Shown one piece after another: positions 57,112 to 64,000 of a stretch of DNA of 64,000 nucleotides (position 1 is its first letter; each line of letters opens with the position of its first letter). The position numbers and the translations under genes are program-made. Source of the stretch: Cupriavidus sp. IDO (lineage in GTDB: Bacteria > Pseudomonadota > Gammaproteobacteria > Burkholderiales > Burkholderiaceae); NCBI RefSeq assembly GCF_000812465.1, contig NZ_JWMA01000027.1, positions 123,107 to 187,106 on the forward strand. Direction: 5' to 3'. The notes beneath the pieces were generated by a model that was not told the origin of the DNA, ran no database searches, and worked only from the letters and a program-made list of their open reading frames with translations.

Positions 57112-59430
57112 ATGGATGCAGGAAAACAACTCGTGCATGCTCACGAGGTCGGCGTCAAGACCGGCCTGGTGCTCCAGAAGCGCGTCAAGATCGCGCAGGA
57201 AGCTCTGGAACGCCGCGTCCAGGCCGCTAGCGGCGACGGTGAAGCCGGCGAGCCGGCCGCCAGGGCGCTGGCCGCTGCGGATCCCGTCAATGGCTTCGCC
57301 TACGCGGTGGATGCCGCGCAGCGCGCCATCCTGTTCTGGGACACGCTGCGCCAGCGCGGAAATCACTTTATCGAGCACGCCGCGGAGGGACTGAAGCCGG
57401 TTCTGCACTTCGAATACGAGTTCGTACTCGACGGCCGCAAGTTCGAGCGGCCGGTGAATTACGCGCTGCTGCGCATCACGCCGCCGGCGGGCGTGACCGT
57501 GGACGAGGCCCGCCGTCCCTACGTCATCATTGACCCGCGCGCCGGCCATGGTCCCGGCATTGGCGGCTTCAAGGACGATTCGCAGGTGGGCGTGGCACTG
57601 CGCGCCGGCCACCCGGTCTACTTCGTGATCTTCTTCCGCGACCCTGAGCCGGGACAGACCCTGCTGGATGTCTGCGAGGCCGAACAGCGCTTCGTGCGCA
57701 AGGTGCGGGCGCTGCATCCGGACAGCCCCAAGCCGGCCATTGTCGGCAACTGCCAGGGCGGCTGGGCAGCCATGATGCTGGCGGCGTCGAGCCCCGACGA
57801 CACCGGCCCCATCGTCATCAATGGCGCGCCGATGTCCTACTGGAGCGGCGCCTGGAGCGAAGGCGAGGGCGATAACCCGATGCGCTACGCGGGCGGACTG
57901 CTCGGCGGTACCTGGCTGGCTTCATTCACCGCCGACCTCGGCAACGGCAAGTTCGATGGTGCTCACCTGGTCCAGAACTTCGAGAACCTGAACCCGGCCA
58001 ACAGCCTCTGGGACAAGTATTACAACCTCTACAACAAGGCCGACACGGAGCCACCGCGATTCCTTGAATTCGAGCACTGGTGGGGCGGCTACTACCTGAT
58101 GAACCGCGAGGAGATCGAATGGATTACCCGAAACCTCTTTGTCGGCAACAAGCTGTGGTCCGGCGATGTCAAGGACGCGAGCGGAAAAGGATTCGATCTG
58201 CGCGAAATCAGGTCGCCGATCATCCTGTTCGCCTCGATGGGCGACAACATCACGCCCCCGCAGCAAGCCTTCAACTGGGTCGTGGACCAGTACGCGAGTA
58301 CCGAGGAGATCAAGGCGCGCGGCCAGGTCATCGTCGGCATGATGCACGAAAGCATCGGGCATCTCGGCATCTTCGTTTCGGGCAAGGTCGCCAAGAAGGA
58401 GCATGCGCAGATTGTCTCGGTGCTGAAGACGATAGAACTGCTGCCGCCCGGCCTGTATGGCATGGTCATTACAGAGCGGGATGAAAAGGACGAGCACGGC
58501 CAGGCGCTGTATGACGTCGCCTTCCACGAGCATCGGCTCGAGGATATCGTGGAGCGGCTCAATCGCTTCCAGCGTGTAGATGAAAGGCCGTTCGAAGCCG
58601 TGGCCGCATTGTCCGAATTCAACCAGCGCGCCTATGAACTATTCGCGCAGCCATTCGTGCAGGCAATGTCCAACGATATGTCGGCGCGCATGCTGCGCGC
58701 ATTCCACCCCTTGCGGGTACAGAACTGGGCCTTCTCCGACATGAATCCATGGATGGCCTGGCTGGGCCCCGCCGCCGACGCCGTCAGGGCAAACCGGCAG
58801 GCGCTCGCGGCGGACAATCCGCTGCGCCAGCGCGAGCAGGCAGGTGCGGAGATGGTGAGCGCCATGCTGGACAACTATCGCGCGGTGCGCGACGCCATGA
58901 CGGAGGCGTCCTTCTTCAATATCTACGCCAATATGTTCTCGCAGTATCTCGGCGACAAGGCCGGAACGCGGCCCGGCGCGCCAGTGATTGCCGAGCCCCG
59001 GGAGCTGCCGGAAGTCCAGCGAGCCCTCGCGGCCGTCAGCGAGGGCGGCTACGTCGAGGCGCTCGCTCGCGTGGCGTTCTTGCTGACCCGCAGCGGAGAA
59101 CCATTGCCGCTTTCGCGGCTGGAGTTGCGCAAGGAGCTGGTCTCCGACTATGCCGAATACCTGCCCACGCTGGCGCCGGATGCGTGGCGCAGGATCCGGG
59201 GCCTGCAGGAAATCATCGTGCAACGCGCACCGGACCAGTCGATCAGGACGCTGCCGGCGTTGCTCCATGATCCCGCTGACCGCGAGCGCCTTCTGACCCT
59301 GCTCGACAAGCTGTCCACCGATGAGCACTTGCTCGGCAGCCAGCGCACGCCTGAGCAGGCCGCGATGCTGGCGCGCATCCGTGCCGCGCTGGCAGGAAAG
59401 CCGGAACCTGTCCGGCGTGCGGCCGGGTGA
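57112..59430 (+). CDS. DUF3141 protein, PHA synthase-like alpha/beta hydrolase
   Basis: 772 residues. The nucleophile region is IVGNCQGGWAAM with C214 in a GxCxGG box, as in PHA synthase rather than the Ser of lipases. A candidate Asp (D378 in GDNITPP) and His (H417 in SIGHLGIF) follow in PhaC order. Extra helical domains flank the hydrolase core (residues ~1-100 and ~430-772). It is the first gene of an operon with pta, ackA and fabI. The substrate may be an acyl-CoA or polyhydroxyalkanoate-type thioester; that is inference. Confidence 0.85.
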   Translation: MDAGKQLVHAHEVGVKTGLVLQKRVKIAQEALERRVQAASGDGEAGEPAARALAAADPVNGFAYAVDAAQRAILFWDTLRQRGNHFIEHAAEGLKPVLHFEYEFVLDGRKFERPVNYALLRITPPAGVTVDEARRPYVIIDPRAGHGPGIGGFKDDSQVGVALRAGHPVYFVIFFRDPEPGQTLLDVCEAEQRFVRKVRALHPDSPKPAIVGNCQGGWAAMMLAASSPDDTGPIVINGAPMSYWSGAWSEGEGDNPMRYAGGLLGGTWLASFTADLGNGKFDGAHLVQNFENLNPANSLWDKYYNLYNKADTEPPRFLEFEHWWGGYYLMNREEIEWITRNLFVGNKLWSGDVKDASGKGFDLREIRSPIILFASMGDNITPPQQAFNWVVDQYASTEEIKARGQVIVGMMHESIGHLGIFVSGKVAKKEHAQIVSVLKTIELLPPGLYGMVITERDEKDEHGQALYDVAFHEHRLEDIVERLNRFQRVDERPFEAVAALSEFNQRAYELFAQPFVQAMSNDMSARMLRAFHPLRVQNWAFSDMNPWMAWLGPAADAVRANRQALAADNPLRQREQAGAEMVSAMLDNYRAVRDAMTEASFFNIYANMFSQYLGDKAGTRPGAPVIAEPRELPEVQRALAAVSEGGYVEALARVAFLLTRSGEPLPLSRLELRKELVSDYAEYLPTLAPDAWRRIRGLQEIIVQRAPDQSIRTLPALLHDPADRERLLTLLDKLSTDEHLLGSQRTPEQAAMLARIRAALAGKPEPVRRAAG

Positions 59431-59479
59431 CCACACAACGCGTTTGTGCGCCGATGCAACTGGAGCAGGAGAGTGGCCG

Positions 59480-60418
59480 ATGGACAACAAGCACGAGAAG
59501 TACCAGCGCCTGATCGAGTATTGCCAGGCCATTCCGCCCACGCCGACCGCGGTGGCACACCCGTGTGACCAGAGTTCACTGGAGGGGGCGGTCGAGGCAG
59601 CAAAAATGGGGCTGATCGCTCCCATCCTGGTGGGGCCGCGCGAGCGCATCGAAGCGACTGCGAAGGCCTGTGGTCTGGACATCAGCCCCTATCCGATCGT
59701 CGATGCGCCACACAGCCACGCAGCCGCGGCGGCTGCGGTGGAACTGGTGCGCGAAGGCAAGGCCGAGGCGCTGATGAAAGGAAGCCTGCACACCGACGAG
59801 TTGATGGGGGCAGTAGTAAAGCGGGAAAGCGGCTTGCGCACCGACCGGCGCGTCAGCCATTGCTTCGTGATGGATGTGCCTGGCCATGAAGAGGCTTTGA
59901 TCATCACCGACGCCGCAATCAATATCGCCCCCACGCTGGAGGAGAAGGCGGACATCCTGCAGAACGCGATCAATCTTGCCCATGCGCTGCACGTCAAGGA
60001 AGTCCGCGTGGCCGTGCTGTCAGCAATGGAAACCGTCAACCCGAAGGTGCCGTCAACCGTCGAGGCTGCGGCGCTATGCAAGATGGTGGACCGCCACCAG
60101 ATCACCGGCGCGATCGTCGACGGGCCGCTGGCGCTCGACAATGCCATCAATCTGGAGGCGGCACGGATCAAGAAGATCGACTCCCCGGTGGCGGGCCGCG
60201 CCAACGTGCTGCTGGTGCCGGATCTGGAGGCGGGCAATATGCTGGCCAAGAGCCTTTCTTTCCTGGCGGGCGCCGATGCGGCCGGGATCGTGCTCGGTGC
60301 GCGGGTGCCAATCATTCTCACCAGCCGGGCGGACTCTGTACCCACCCGGCTGGCGTCCTGCGCGGTTGCCGCCCTGGTGGCGAAAGCCAGGCGCGAGTCC
60401 GCCAAGGTAGCGGGGTAA
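59480..60418 (+). CDS. pta: Phosphate acetyl/butyryl transferase (Pta-type, short)
   Basis: 312 residues. AALMKGSLHTDELMGAV-type segment, DVPGHEEALIITDAAINIAP, and VDGPLALDNAINLEAA are PTA/PTB family signatures. It converts acyl-CoA plus phosphate to acyl phosphate, paired with the acetate kinase encoded 4 bases downstream. The length is that of the short phosphotransbutyrylase-like form. AGGAGAG precedes the ATG. It starts 49 bases after the DUF3141 stop. Confidence 0.92.
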   Translation: MDNKHEKYQRLIEYCQAIPPTPTAVAHPCDQSSLEGAVEAAKMGLIAPILVGPRERIEATAKACGLDISPYPIVDAPHSHAAAAAAVELVREGKAEALMKGSLHTDELMGAVVKRESGLRTDRRVSHCFVMDVPGHEEALIITDAAINIAPTLEEKADILQNAINLAHALHVKEVRVAVLSAMETVNPKVPSTVEAAALCKMVDRHQITGAIVDGPLALDNAINLEAARIKKIDSPVAGRANVLLVPDLEAGNMLAKSLSFLAGADAAGIVLGARVPIILTSRADSVPTRLASCAVAALVAKARRESAKVAG

Positions 60419-60422
60419 TGCC

Positions 60423-61628
60423 ATGGCCGACGTCATCCTGGTACTCAATGCCGGATCATCCAGCATCAAGTTCAGCGCCTTCGACGCCAACGACGATACG
60501 TTCGGGCTGGTCCTGCGGGGCAGCATCGACGGGCTCTACACATCGCCTGGCTTCCGTGCCATTGACGCGACTGGCGAGGAGGTGGAAACGAAGCAGTGGG
60601 GCGATGGTACGGAGCTGGGCCATGGCGGGGCGATTGCCTTTCTCGCCGATTTCCTGCGCGAACATCGCGAGGGGAACCGGCTGATCGCGGTCGGGCACCG
60701 GGTTGTCCATGGCGGCGTGCGCTTTACCCAGCCGGCGAAGATCAGCGCCGAGGTCATTGCGGCGCTGGCATCCCTGAGTCCGCTCGCGCCATTGCATCAG
60801 CCGCATAACCTCAGGACGATCCAGATCCTCGCGCAGCAGCGCCCGGAGCTGCCGCAAGTGGCGTGCTTCGACACGGCGTTCCACAGCACCCAGCCGGATG
60901 CCGCGCAGGCGTTCGCGCTGCCGGCTGAAGTGACCGAGCGCGGCGTGCGGCGCTATGGCTTTCACGGGCTGTCCTACGAATACATCGCCAGCGTCCTGCC
61001 CGGCGTGGATGCCCGGGCGGCGGCGGGGCGCACGGTTGTTGCCCACCTGGGCAACGGCAGCAGCATGTGCGCACTGGTGGCAGGGCGCAGCGTTGCCAGC
61101 ACGATGGGATTCACGGCGGTGGATGGCCTGCCCATGGGCACGCGTTGCGGCAACCTGGATCCGGGCGTGATCCTGTACCTGATGGATGAACTGGGCATGG
61201 ATGCCCGCGCCGTCGAGGACCTGATCTACCGCAAGTCCGGCCTGCTCGGTGTCTCGGGCATATCCAGCGATATGCGTGCACTGCTTGCCAGCGACGATCC
61301 GCGTGCCCGCTTTGCGGTCGAACTGTATACATACCGGATCGGACGTGAACTCGGTTCCCTTGCCGCCGCCGGGCAGGGGCTGGACGCACTGGTGTTTACC
61401 GCCGGCGTTGGCGAGCACGCCGTCCCGATACGGGAACAGGTGTGCCGGCAGGCGGCATGGCTGGGCGTGACGCTGGACCCCAGTGCGAATGCCTCCGGAG
61501 GACCGAAGATCAGCGCCCCCTCGAGCAAGGTTGCGGTGTGGGTGATCCCGACCAACGAGGAGCTGATGATCGCCAGACATACCAAGGCGGTGCTCGAAGG
61601 CGGCCAGGGCCATGCCGATCACGATTAA
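60423..61628 (+). CDS. ackA: Acetate/propionate kinase
   Basis: 401 residues. VLNAGSSSIKFSAFDAND is the N-terminal phosphate-binding region. GHRVVHGG, RYGFHGLSYEYIASVL and VAHLGNGSSMCAL are the acetokinase signatures with catalytic Arg and His. It makes acyl phosphate from ATP and the carboxylate (or the reverse), completing the Pta-AckA acyl-CoA/ATP route. Its start follows pta by four bases. Confidence 0.95.
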   Translation: MADVILVLNAGSSSIKFSAFDANDDTFGLVLRGSIDGLYTSPGFRAIDATGEEVETKQWGDGTELGHGGAIAFLADFLREHREGNRLIAVGHRVVHGGVRFTQPAKISAEVIAALASLSPLAPLHQPHNLRTIQILAQQRPELPQVACFDTAFHSTQPDAAQAFALPAEVTERGVRRYGFHGLSYEYIASVLPGVDARAAAGRTVVAHLGNGSSMCALVAGRSVASTMGFTAVDGLPMGTRCGNLDPGVILYLMDELGMDARAVEDLIYRKSGLLGVSGISSDMRALLASDDPRARFAVELYTYRIGRELGSLAAAGQGLDALVFTAGVGEHAVPIREQVCRQAAWLGVTLDPSANASGGPKISAPSSKVAVWVIPTNEELMIARHTKAVLEGGQGHADHD

Positions 61629-61686
61629 ACGTGCCGGCGGGCTGTGCTGACCACACCTCGCTCACACATAGGGAAGGAGCGGAAAG

Positions 61687-62469
61687 ATGACACCTGAGAT
61701 ACCCCGTCCGATCCTGGCCGGCGCGAAGGCGCTGGTCTGCGGTATCGCCAACGAACACTCGATTGCCTATGGATGCGCCAAGGCCTTCCGGGAACTGGGC
61801 GCCGAACTGGCAATTACCTATGCTAATGACAAGGCAAAAGGCTATGTGGAACCGGTGGCCCGTGAACTTGGTGCGCCCATTTTCATGCCGCTCGACGTCT
61901 CCAGCCAGGACGAAATGGAAGCTGTTTTCAGGCACATCGAGACCTTGTGGGGAAAGCTCGACATCCTGGTGCATTCGGTTGCATGGGCTCCGAAGGAGGA
62001 CCTGCAGGCCGGGCTGCTCAACTGCTCCGCCGAGGGTTTCGCCAAGGCCATGGATGTCTCCTGCCATTCCTTCGTGCGCATGGCCAGGCTGGCAGTACCC
62101 CTGATGCGCGACGGGGGGACGATGTTCACCATGAGCTATTACGGCGCCAACAAGGTGGTGCCCAACTACAACGTCATGGGGCCGGTCAAGGCCGCGCTTG
62201 AGGCTGCTTCGCGCTATCTCGCGTACGAACTCGGACCCAGGGGTATCCGGGTGCACGCGATATCACCGGGGCCGCTCAAGACCCGGGCGGCGTCTGGCCT
62301 GAAGGATTTCGATCTGATGCTGAGCGATGCCGCCCAGCGTGCCCCGCTGGGCGAACTGGTCGACATCATGGATGTCGGCTTCACCTGCGCGTTCCTGGCG
62401 ACTCCCTACGCGCGGCGCCTGTCCGGGGAGACGCTGTATGTCGATGGCGGCGTGAACATCATGGCGTAA
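61687..62469 (+). CDS. fabI: Enoyl-[acyl-carrier-protein] reductase FabI-type
   Basis: 260 residues. ALVCGIANEHSIAYGCAKAF is the nucleotide-binding loop. The active-site Tyr/Tyr/Lys are Y151, Y161 and K168 in SYYGANK and NYNVMGPVKAAL, at the spacing of E. coli Y146/Y156/K163. C-terminal SPGPLKTRAASG is typical. It reduces trans-2-enoyl-ACP or -CoA with NAD(P)H. It sits in the pta-ackA operon rather than with other fatty acid genes, so it is probably a specialised second copy. Confidence 0.9.
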   Translation: MTPEIPRPILAGAKALVCGIANEHSIAYGCAKAFRELGAELAITYANDKAKGYVEPVARELGAPIFMPLDVSSQDEMEAVFRHIETLWGKLDILVHSVAWAPKEDLQAGLLNCSAEGFAKAMDVSCHSFVRMARLAVPLMRDGGTMFTMSYYGANKVVPNYNVMGPVKAALEAASRYLAYELGPRGIRVHAISPGPLKTRAASGLKDFDLMLSDAAQRAPLGELVDIMDVGFTCAFLATPYARRLSGETLYVDGGVNIMA

Positions 62470-62501
62470 CGTGCCGCCACGGTGCATGAGGAGAGCTAAC
62501 C

Positions 62502-62756
62502 ATGTCCCTGTTGATGCTAGGTAATATCGATGCCGGTACCACCGATGAAGAGATCCAGGCGTTCCTGGCCAAGTACGGCTTCCCGCCATTCGACGAAATC
62601 GAGCACGTACCCGGTGATGGGACCCACCCGGCCGTAACGCTGACCTTTCAATCCCTCGATCCGGAAGCCTTGCGCAAGCTGCAACCGCGCATTCACCACA
62701 TGTTCTGGAAAGGCCATGAGATCACCGCGCTGGTCTTGCAGGAGCGCTTTAGCTGA
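62502..62756 (+). CDS. Small RRM-fold-like protein
   Basis: 84 residues. LMLGNIDAGTTDEEIQAFLAKYGFPP has the beta-alpha pattern of an RNA-recognition motif; HPAVTLTFQSLDPEAL and the following helix complete it. AGGAGAG precedes the ATG. It is in the pta-ackA-fabI operon, 33 bases after fabI. RNA binding is only inferred from the fold-like pattern. Confidence 0.65.
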   Translation: MSLLMLGNIDAGTTDEEIQAFLAKYGFPPFDEIEHVPGDGTHPAVTLTFQSLDPEALRKLQPRIHHMFWKGHEITALVLQERFS

Positions 62757-62770
62757 GCAGCACGCGGGCC

Positions 62771-63805
62771 ATGTCGATGGGATTCCTGGGGTGGATGCGC
62801 CGGCGCGATCGCGGCGTCCATGCGCACGACAAGCAAGAGATTGCCGAACTGACGGAGCGCGTCACCCGGCTGAATCCGCGCTTGCGGCTGGTATCTCGCT
62901 ACCAGCAGCGGCTTCGACCCTCGCTTGGGCAAGCGCTGGACTATGTGCGCGAACTCGTCCAGGGGCTTCCCGCCCCGCGCGAAGCCAGCACGCAGGCATG
63001 GGGTAGCGATCCCTACATTCAGGCGTTTTTCGGCACGCCCCGTGACGTGCAACTGGCCTTCAGCCGTTCTCCCGAACTGCGAGAGTTCTTCGAGCAGTCG
63101 CCCGATACGCTCGAGGCCTGTGCGGTGCTCGGGATGGAGATGACGGAGCGGCGCACGCTCGGCGTGGCGCTGGAAGGTGATGTCATGCGTACGGAAGTAC
63201 CGCAGACCACCATCAGTTTCGGCGATCACAAAGTCAGGATCATTGCCGCCACCGATGCCGCCCTGCGCGAGGAAATCGTGCAGCGCATGTTCGATCAGTT
63301 CGGCATGGAAGGCCTGGCCCGTTTCGGAGCCGGCAAGTCACGCCGCGACGTCCTCGAGCGCGAGCGGGCGCTGCTTGTTGCGCGCCTGCGCCTGCTCCAG
63401 CGGCAAGGCACCGGCATGCGTTCCGTGTTTGGCGGCGACGGCGATGCGACGCCCGGCGAGCAAGCCAGGCTGAGCGAGCAGGTTGCCGAGAACGAGCGGG
63501 AGCTGGCGCAGTTCGGCCCGGAATCCGGGGCGCTGGACCGTCAGCTGGAATGCCTGGCCAAGGTATTCGCGGACGCGCGTTCCTGCTTTTCCGTGGAGAA
63601 AAGACATCTGCGGCTTAGTGCGATGAACGTGCTGCTCGGGCCCGACAGCGCGGCGCCGGCGCACGAGATCGACCTGCTTACCGCACACGTGCCGGGGGAT
63701 CCGCCACTGGTGCGATCCTTCACGCTGGTACGGATCGCGCGCGCCGACATGCTGCCGGCTACCGCCCTGCTCGATGAGGCGGAGCGATTGCTTGGGGCGC
63801 CCTAG
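62771..63805 (+). CDS. Unknown helical protein at the end of the DUF3141 operon
   Basis: 344 residues, no signal peptide or membrane segment. The N-terminal ~60 residues are basic and helical (LTERVTRLNPRLRLVSRYQQRL); the middle region has HDKQEIAEL with long helices, and a C-terminal beta-rich part ends HVPGDPPLVRSFTLVRI. A charged Arg/Glu-rich central section (ERERALLVARLRLLQRQ) looks coiled-coil. No family is recognised. It follows the RRM-like gene by 15 bases and is the last gene seen in this unit. Confidence 0.6.
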   Translation: MSMGFLGWMRRRDRGVHAHDKQEIAELTERVTRLNPRLRLVSRYQQRLRPSLGQALDYVRELVQGLPAPREASTQAWGSDPYIQAFFGTPRDVQLAFSRSPELREFFEQSPDTLEACAVLGMEMTERRTLGVALEGDVMRTEVPQTTISFGDHKVRIIAATDAALREEIVQRMFDQFGMEGLARFGAGKSRRDVLERERALLVARLRLLQRQGTGMRSVFGGDGDATPGEQARLSEQVAENERELAQFGPESGALDRQLECLAKVFADARSCFSVEKRHLRLSAMNVLLGPDSAAPAHEIDLLTAHVPGDPPLVRSFTLVRIARADMLPATALLDEAERLLGAP

Positions 63806-64000
63806 GTATGGTTCTTCGCCGATTTGTGGGGCTGTTGCAGATGGTGCCTGAGGGTAGTGGCTGCGGTTGGGCGCTGTCGAGGGTCGACGGCCTCAGGTTT
63901 CGCCCTGAAGGGGCGACCTACTTATATGAACGCGCCCCGGTTTGCAAGGTAAGACGAACATGCTGGCTTGAGCAGGACTGGTTGCAGACTTATATCCGGC
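63806..64000. other. 3' edge of the window with a short hairpin
   Basis: No gene can be supported. A small hairpin, TCGCCC-TGAAG-GGGCGA (63900-63916), could be a terminator for the preceding gene or part of a dispersed intergenic repeat. Confidence 0.35.

Overview
The window is GC-rich, densely coded DNA with the gene content of a Burkholderiaceae betaproteobacterium, most likely a Cupriavidus secondary chromosome or megaplasmid. The main reason is a fructose-type ABC transporter set joined to zwf, pgi, pgl and a PfkB kinase, as known from Cupriavidus necator chromosome 2. TctC/Bug receptors, a DUF3141-pta-ackA-fabI block and GlgE-pathway genes fit the same group. This assignment is inference from gene content; there is no rRNA or other phylogenetic marker in the window. 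I saw no tRNA, rRNA, CRISPR array, intact insertion sequence or prophage.

Layout. 0-7 kb (minus strand): glgE, a trehalose synthase/maltokinase fusion and the start of glgB, which form a GlgE-type alpha-glucan/trehalose operon. 7.4-12.1 kb: small stress-type and membrane proteins (DUF421, BON, DUF2188, four-helix protein) and a flavodoxin-fold reductase with an unusual cysteine cluster. 12.1-16.8 kb (minus): a periplasmic electron-transfer locus made of a di-heme cytochrome c peroxidase-like lipoprotein, a porin, an FMN-binding protein, the flavin transferase ApbE and a four-helix membrane protein. The porin and the membrane protein are both frameshifted, so the locus looks broken. 17-24.4 kb: an aromatic or organic-acid catabolic operon (MBL-fold protein, FAD monooxygenase, DUF2783, MFS transporter), two tandem divergent IclR regulators and a TctC receptor. 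24.6-29.9 kb: a double-PAS hybrid histidine kinase, then an FNR-type regulator, flhD, flhC and an unrecognised cysteine-containing protein, with no flagellar structural genes nearby.

29.9-37.2 kb: succinate-semialdehyde dehydrogenase, small zinc-type proteins, an AI-2E-family permease, a glutathione transferase, then a porin remnant fused end-on to a mesaconyl-CoA hydratase/malyl-CoA lyase pair. 37.3-47.1 kb (minus): a complete sugar uptake and upper Entner-Doudoroff unit under a ROK repressor, with a readable promoter and operator. 47.3-50 kb: FIST-domain and RNase Z-like proteins. 50-51.8 kb: a HipB/HipA toxin-antitoxin pair with a textbook promoter and palindromic operator. 52-56.7 kb: cell-envelope proteins and a SulP anion transporter. 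57.1-63.8 kb: a plus-strand operon of a PHA-synthase-like DUF3141 protein, Pta, AckA, FabI, an RRM-like small protein and an unknown protein.

The strongest leads for something not well described are the DUF3141-pta-ackA-fabI-RRM operon, the orphan FNR-FlhDC-unknown module, and the decaying flavinylated/di-heme electron-transfer locus.
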